From: Solimonas aquatica
GTDB lineage: Bacteria > Pseudomonadota > Gammaproteobacteria > Nevskiales > Nevskiaceae
Length of the DNA stretch: 64,000 bases
Assembly: GCF_900111015.1 (NCBI RefSeq)
Contig: NZ_FOFS01000012.1
Span: 1 to 64,000 of the forward strand
Reading direction: 5' to 3'
The notes beneath the pieces were generated by a model that saw only the letters and a program-made list of their open reading frames with translations, was not told the DNA's origin and did not search any database. Position numbers and translations under genes: made by a program. This document shows positions 59,354 through 64,000 of the stretch, one piece after another (within the stretch, counting starts at the first letter, position 1; each line of letters opens with the position of its first letter).

Positions 59354-60354
59354 GGCGGCGTCGCCTGCGGCCGACACAGGGCTTGCTGCTGATGCTCGCG
59401 GCATTGCTGCTGTTGCTGCCGGTGTACGCGCGTCCGCAGCTGACCATGCCGGGCCTGAGCTACGCGTATCTGTTCGTGATCGACATCAGCCAGAGCATGA
59501 ACGTGGCCGACCAGCCCGATGCGGACGGGCGCACGCAGACACGGCTGGCGGCGGCGCGCGCGGCGGTGATCGCCGGTCTGCGCCAGCTGCCCTGTGGTTC
59601 GCTGGCGGCGCTGGGCCTGTTTGCCGACGACGAGACTCTGATGGTGTTCGAGCCGCTGGAAGTCTGCGCCCATTATCCGGCGATGGAGAAGGTGGTGGCC
59701 GGCATCAGCTGGCGCATGGCCTGGGGCGGCAACTCACAGATCGACGCCGGCCTGCAGAGCGCCGCGCGCGAGGCGATCGAGCGGCATCTGAATCTGGTGT
59801 TCGTCAGCGATGGCGACGAGGCGCCGCGCCGCGAGGCGCTGCGTCTGGACAAGCTGCGCACCCAGCGCGGCAAGCTCAAGGGTCTGCTGATCGGCGTCGG
59901 CGGCGAGCAGGAGCGGCCGGTGCCGCGGCTCGACGAGCACGACGAGGTGGTCGGCTACTGGCAGGTGCAGGATGCGGTGCGTAATGGCGGCAATCCCAAT
60001 CTCGCCGCGATGCTGCAGAACCTGCAGCCCGATGAAGCGGTGCCGGCGGAGATGCTGCGCGGCGCGCCGGAGTTCCAGTCGGCGCAGCGTGTGGAGACCT
60101 TGCGCCAGCTGGCCGATGCCGAGGGCTTGCAGTATCGCGCGCTGCGCAGCCAGCGCGACTTCAATCGCGCGCTGAGCGCTGCATCGCTCGGCGAGCTGCG
60201 TCAGGTGCCGCGTGATCTGCGCCCGGTGTTTGCACTGGGCTCGGCGCTGCTGCTGCTGCTGGCCTGTCTTCTGCCCTCGCGCATGACTGCTCTACGGCGC
60301 TTGGGTCATATCCGTCACACCGCTGGCGCCCGGCCGACCCAGGCGCTGCGCTGA
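59350..60354 (+). CDS. mxaL: vWA-domain protein MxaL
   Basis: 334 aa with two terminal helices and a periplasmic-facing vWA domain; the metal site is DISQSMNVAD near residue 45, with GGNSQIDAGLQSAAREAI. It pairs with MxaC in the maturation complex. Overlaps mxaK by four bases and closes the mxaRSACKL group. Confidence 0.8.
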   Translation: MRRRRLRPTQGLLLMLAALLLLLPVYARPQLTMPGLSYAYLFVIDISQSMNVADQPDADGRTQTRLAAARAAVIAGLRQLPCGSLAALGLFADDETLMVFEPLEVCAHYPAMEKVVAGISWRMAWGGNSQIDAGLQSAAREAIERHLNLVFVSDGDEAPRREALRLDKLRTQRGKLKGLLIGVGGEQERPVPRLDEHDEVVGYWQVQDAVRNGGNPNLAAMLQNLQPDEAVPAEMLRGAPEFQSAQRVETLRQLADAEGLQYRALRSQRDFNRALSAASLGELRQVPRDLRPVFALGSALLLLLACLLPSRMTALRRLGHIRHTAGARPTQALR

Positions 60355-60423
60355 AGAAAGGAGCAAAACCCGATGCGATCAGCCAAGCCCATGATTTGTA
60401 TGAGCACGCGGGCGACAATACGC

Positions 60424-60439
60424 TGGCATGCACGCTGCT
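60424..60439 (+). promoter_or_regulatory. Sigma54 (-24/-12) promoter of frmA
   Basis: TGGCATG-CACG-CTGCT has the correct GG-to-GC spacing of an RpoN promoter, with differences only at weak positions. It is followed by GTTCAGCC, which also follows the xoxF sigma54 promoter. Initiation near 60449, about 80 nt before frmA. Confidence 0.72.
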
Positions 60440-60441
60440 AG

Positions 60442-61641
<1,200 letters not shown>

Positions 61642-61926
61642 GCGCATGGCCGGCCTGCCAAGCCCGCCGCTGGTTGCAGCCCGGACTCCGCCTCGGGGCG
61701 GGTCCGGCGGCGTGCTGCGCTGCGGCAACCGGCGACCGCAGGTCGCCTGGCAGGCGGGTCCGACTTTCGCCAAACCAGCAATAGCAGTAGGCTCTGCGCT
61801 CGACCGCGACGGAGTCCGCCCGTCTGTATCGAGTGTCAGGCCCCGTGCCCTGCAACTCGTCCCCTCCGTCGGCAGGAAGCTCGCATGCCCAGCTGCATGA
61901 GCACCAGCACGACGGAGGAGAACGTC
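61642..61926 (+). other. Intergenic region before the sigma54 activator
   Basis: 285 bp with no credible gene. It contains a hairpin (GGCGACC-GCA-GGTCGCC, about 61731-61747) and GC-rich repeats after frmA, but no U-run. No clear promoter could be assigned; a possible -24/-12 match near 61840 has the wrong spacing. Confidence 0.4.
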
Positions 61927-63957
61927 ATGCGTATAGAAGCAAAAGGTCAGGGCCACGCGCAACTGATCGAATCGGCCGTTCATGGCCAGCTCACCACTGT
62001 CGATATCAACCAGGACGTGCGGCATTCCTGGTGCCGCTGCATCGACAGCTATGAGCTCGATCCGCTGCAGGTGAAGAAGCCCATCGTGGTCACCCGCAGC
62101 GATCTGCAGATGCGTCGTGAACGGCTCGGCGCACTGCTGTCGATCGCGCGCATCGAGATGCTCAATCTGTCGCGACAGATGCGGCATTCGCATTTCGGGG
62201 TGATGCTGACCGACGCCGATGGCGTGATCGTGAACTATCTCGGCGATCCGGCGTTCTCCGAAGTCGCGCGCCGCGCCGGTTTTCGTGAAGGCGCGGTGTG
62301 GAGCGAGCGCGAGCTGGGCACCAACGGCATGGGCACCTGCATCATGATGCAGCGCCCGGTGCTGATCGACCGGCTCGAACATTTTCTGGTGCAGAACATC
62401 GCGCTCACCTGTTCGGCCGCGCCGATCTTCGACATGCGTGGTCGTCTGCTCGCGGCGCTGGATATCTCCGGCGGCCCCGATGCCGTGCAGATGCATACCC
62501 TGGCGCTGGTGGAAATCGCCGCACAGAACATCGAAAACCGCGCTTTGCTGGAAGCGGCGCGGCCCTATCATCTGCTGCGCTTCCATCCGCACGCTGAGTT
62601 CATCAGCACGCCGGGTGAGGGGCTGCTCATGTTCGACAGCGACGGCACCGTGATGGGCGCCAACCGCAGCGCGCTGGAACTGCTGAGCCTGCGCAGTCAT
62701 GAGGAGCTGTGCGGCCGCAGCATCGAAGCCGTGCTGGAAAACAGTCTTGAATTCCTGCTGCAACTGGCCACGCGCCCGGCGCTGCGTCCGGAGGCGCTGC
62801 ATCTGAAGTCGCGGCAGCAGCGGCTGTTCGTCACGGTGCAGGCGCCGGCCTGCGAGCCGCGTGCCGCGCCGATCAAGCCGCTGACCGCGCCGCCGGTGCT
62901 GGACAGCCTGGAGCTGATGGACGCCGGCGATCCGGTGGTGCTCGCCAACCAGCGCATTGCGCGCCGCGTGCTCAATCGCGACATCTCGGTGCTGCTGCTC
63001 GGCGAGACCGGCACCGGCAAAGGCTATTTCGCCAAGGCCATCCACAAGGCCAGCACGCGTGCCGACAAGCCGCTGGTATCGGTGAACTGTGCGGCGATTC
63101 CGGAAATGCTGATCGAGAGCGAGCTGTTCGGCTACCGTCCCGGCGCATTCACCGGCGCGGCGCGGCAGGGTCATACCGGGCGCATCCTGCAGGCCAACGG
63201 CGGCACGCTGTTCCTCGACGAAATCGGCGACATGCCGCTGTCAGTGCAGGCGCGTGTGCTCAGCGTGCTGGAGGATCGCGAGGTGGTGCCGCTGGGCGGC
63301 ACGCATCCGGTGCCGGTGGACATCCGCATCATCAGCGCCACGCATCGCGATCTGGTCGAGATGGTGGCCAGCGGGCAGTTCCGCGACGACCTCTACTACC
63401 GCCTCAATGGCATCACCCTCACGCTGCCGCCTTTGCGTGAGCGCCAGGACATCATCGAGGTGATCCGGCGCATGCTGGCCATCGAGATCGGCGAGCAGTC
63501 GATGCGCGTCGATGAGGCCCTGGTGCGGCGCCTGGCGCGCCTGCCCTGGCCCGGCAACCTGCGTCAGCTGCGCAATGTGCTGCGCAATATGCTGGCGATG
63601 AGTGAAGGCGACGAACTCACGCTGGACGACTTCGACGAGCGCTGCCTGCTCAGCAGCAGCGCCGCGCGTGGCACCGGTGCGCCGGTGACGCCGCTGCCGG
63701 CCGAGTCGCCGGCCGAAGAGGACGCCGATCTTCTGGGCAGCGCCGAGTGCGAGGCGCTGCGCCGCGCACTGGAAGCCTGCGGCTGGAATGTCAGCGAGGC
63801 GGCCGTGCGCCTGCACATCAGCCGCAAGACGATCTACCGCAAGATGCATCGCCATGGCCTGACGCGCGAGGCCGCGCTCGACGGCCGCGAGGCGGTGCAT
63901 GCCGGCGGCGAAGCCTTGCGTCCGGCGCCACGCGCCGCGCAGTTCAGAGACGACTAG
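61927..63957 (+). CDS. Sigma54-dependent activator, AcoR-like
   Basis: 676 aa. An N-terminal GAF-type sensing region (about 60-200, with HFGVMLTDADGVIVNYLGD and ELGTNGMGTC), a PAS-like part (about 215-290), the AAA+ sigma54-interaction domain with Walker A GETGTGKG at 359 and GAFTGA at 406, and a C-terminal Fis-type helix-turn-helix (NVSEAAVRLHISRKTIYRKM). The complete GAFTGA loop means it can activate sigma54 RNA polymerase. AcoR relatives respond to alcohols, acetoin and similar compounds. It very likely acts on the sigma54 promoters of xoxF and frmA. The start was chosen by GGAGGAG. Confidence 0.9.
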   Translation: MRIEAKGQGHAQLIESAVHGQLTTVDINQDVRHSWCRCIDSYELDPLQVKKPIVVTRSDLQMRRERLGALLSIARIEMLNLSRQMRHSHFGVMLTDADGVIVNYLGDPAFSEVARRAGFREGAVWSERELGTNGMGTCIMMQRPVLIDRLEHFLVQNIALTCSAAPIFDMRGRLLAALDISGGPDAVQMHTLALVEIAAQNIENRALLEAARPYHLLRFHPHAEFISTPGEGLLMFDSDGTVMGANRSALELLSLRSHEELCGRSIEAVLENSLEFLLQLATRPALRPEALHLKSRQQRLFVTVQAPACEPRAAPIKPLTAPPVLDSLELMDAGDPVVLANQRIARRVLNRDISVLLLGETGTGKGYFAKAIHKASTRADKPLVSVNCAAIPEMLIESELFGYRPGAFTGAARQGHTGRILQANGGTLFLDEIGDMPLSVQARVLSVLEDREVVPLGGTHPVPVDIRIISATHRDLVEMVASGQFRDDLYYRLNGITLTLPPLRERQDIIEVIRRMLAIEIGEQSMRVDEALVRRLARLPWPGNLRQLRNVLRNMLAMSEGDELTLDDFDERCLLSSSAARGTGAPVTPLPAESPAEEDADLLGSAECEALRRALEACGWNVSEAAVRLHISRKTIYRKMHRHGLTREAALDGREAVHAGGEALRPAPRAAQFRDD

Positions 63958-64000
63958 GTGGCACATGCTCGGACGGTCCGGCCGCCAGCTGTGCGCACCG

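Noticed and set aside
61835-61860. Possible sigma54 promoter before the activator gene
   Set aside because: The GG-to-GC distance is one base too long and the core is poor.

Overview
The window is a GC-rich chromosomal segment of a gammaproteobacterium with genes for oxidising one-carbon compounds. The group assignment rests on a complete rRNA operon with tRNA-Ile and tRNA-Ala in the spacer, a tRNA-Tyr-Gly-Thr-tuf cluster, S10, spc and alpha ribosomal operons in enterobacterial order, and PldA, HrpB and BirA. I cannot name the genus by reading; a 16S search would settle it. I saw no phage, transposase or CRISPR, but there is one MITE-like insertion.

Layout. 1-5405: rrn operon (16S, tRNA-Ile, tRNA-Ala, 23S, 5S, terminator). 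5485-18853: housekeeping genes: hrpB (minus), three Tad pilus pseudopilin-type genes plus a DUF4282 membrane protein (plus), coaX-birA-plsY and an M61 peptidase (minus), a MEST-like alpha/beta hydrolase whose nucleophile position is glycine, a glycine-zipper lipoprotein and purD (plus). 18879-34541: tRNA-Tyr/Gly/Thr, tuf, then the S10, spc and alpha operons to rplQ. tuf runs directly into rpsJ, so the secE-nusG-rplKAJL-rpoBC-rpsLG-fusA block usually found between two tuf copies is absent here. EF-Tu has an unusual switch I and its own codon habits. 34543-40207: pldA, an orphan AbiEi-like protein, a CPA2 antiporter, a class III nucleotide cyclase and isoaspartyl peptidase.

40310-63957 is the most interesting part: one-carbon oxidation from alcohol to CO2. 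A lanthanide-type PQQ alcohol dehydrogenase (XoxF-like) is followed by a XoxJ-like binding protein fused to ankyrin repeats, a XoxG-like cytochrome c, and mxaRSACKL, maturation genes normally tied to calcium methanol dehydrogenase. Then come glutathione-dependent formaldehyde dehydrogenase and a sigma54 activator. S-formylglutathione hydrolase lies just upstream of xoxF, and the NAD-linked molybdenum formate dehydrogenase operon (fdsGBA-fdhD-fdsD with an OFA-family transporter) diverges from its probable regulator. Well-formed -24/-12 sigma54 promoters stand before xoxF and before frmA, and the activator gene lies downstream of both, which suggests one dedicated alcohol/formaldehyde regulon.

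Limits: everything was read by eye. Family calls rest on remembered motifs and gene order, not on searches. RNA ends are good to a few bases.
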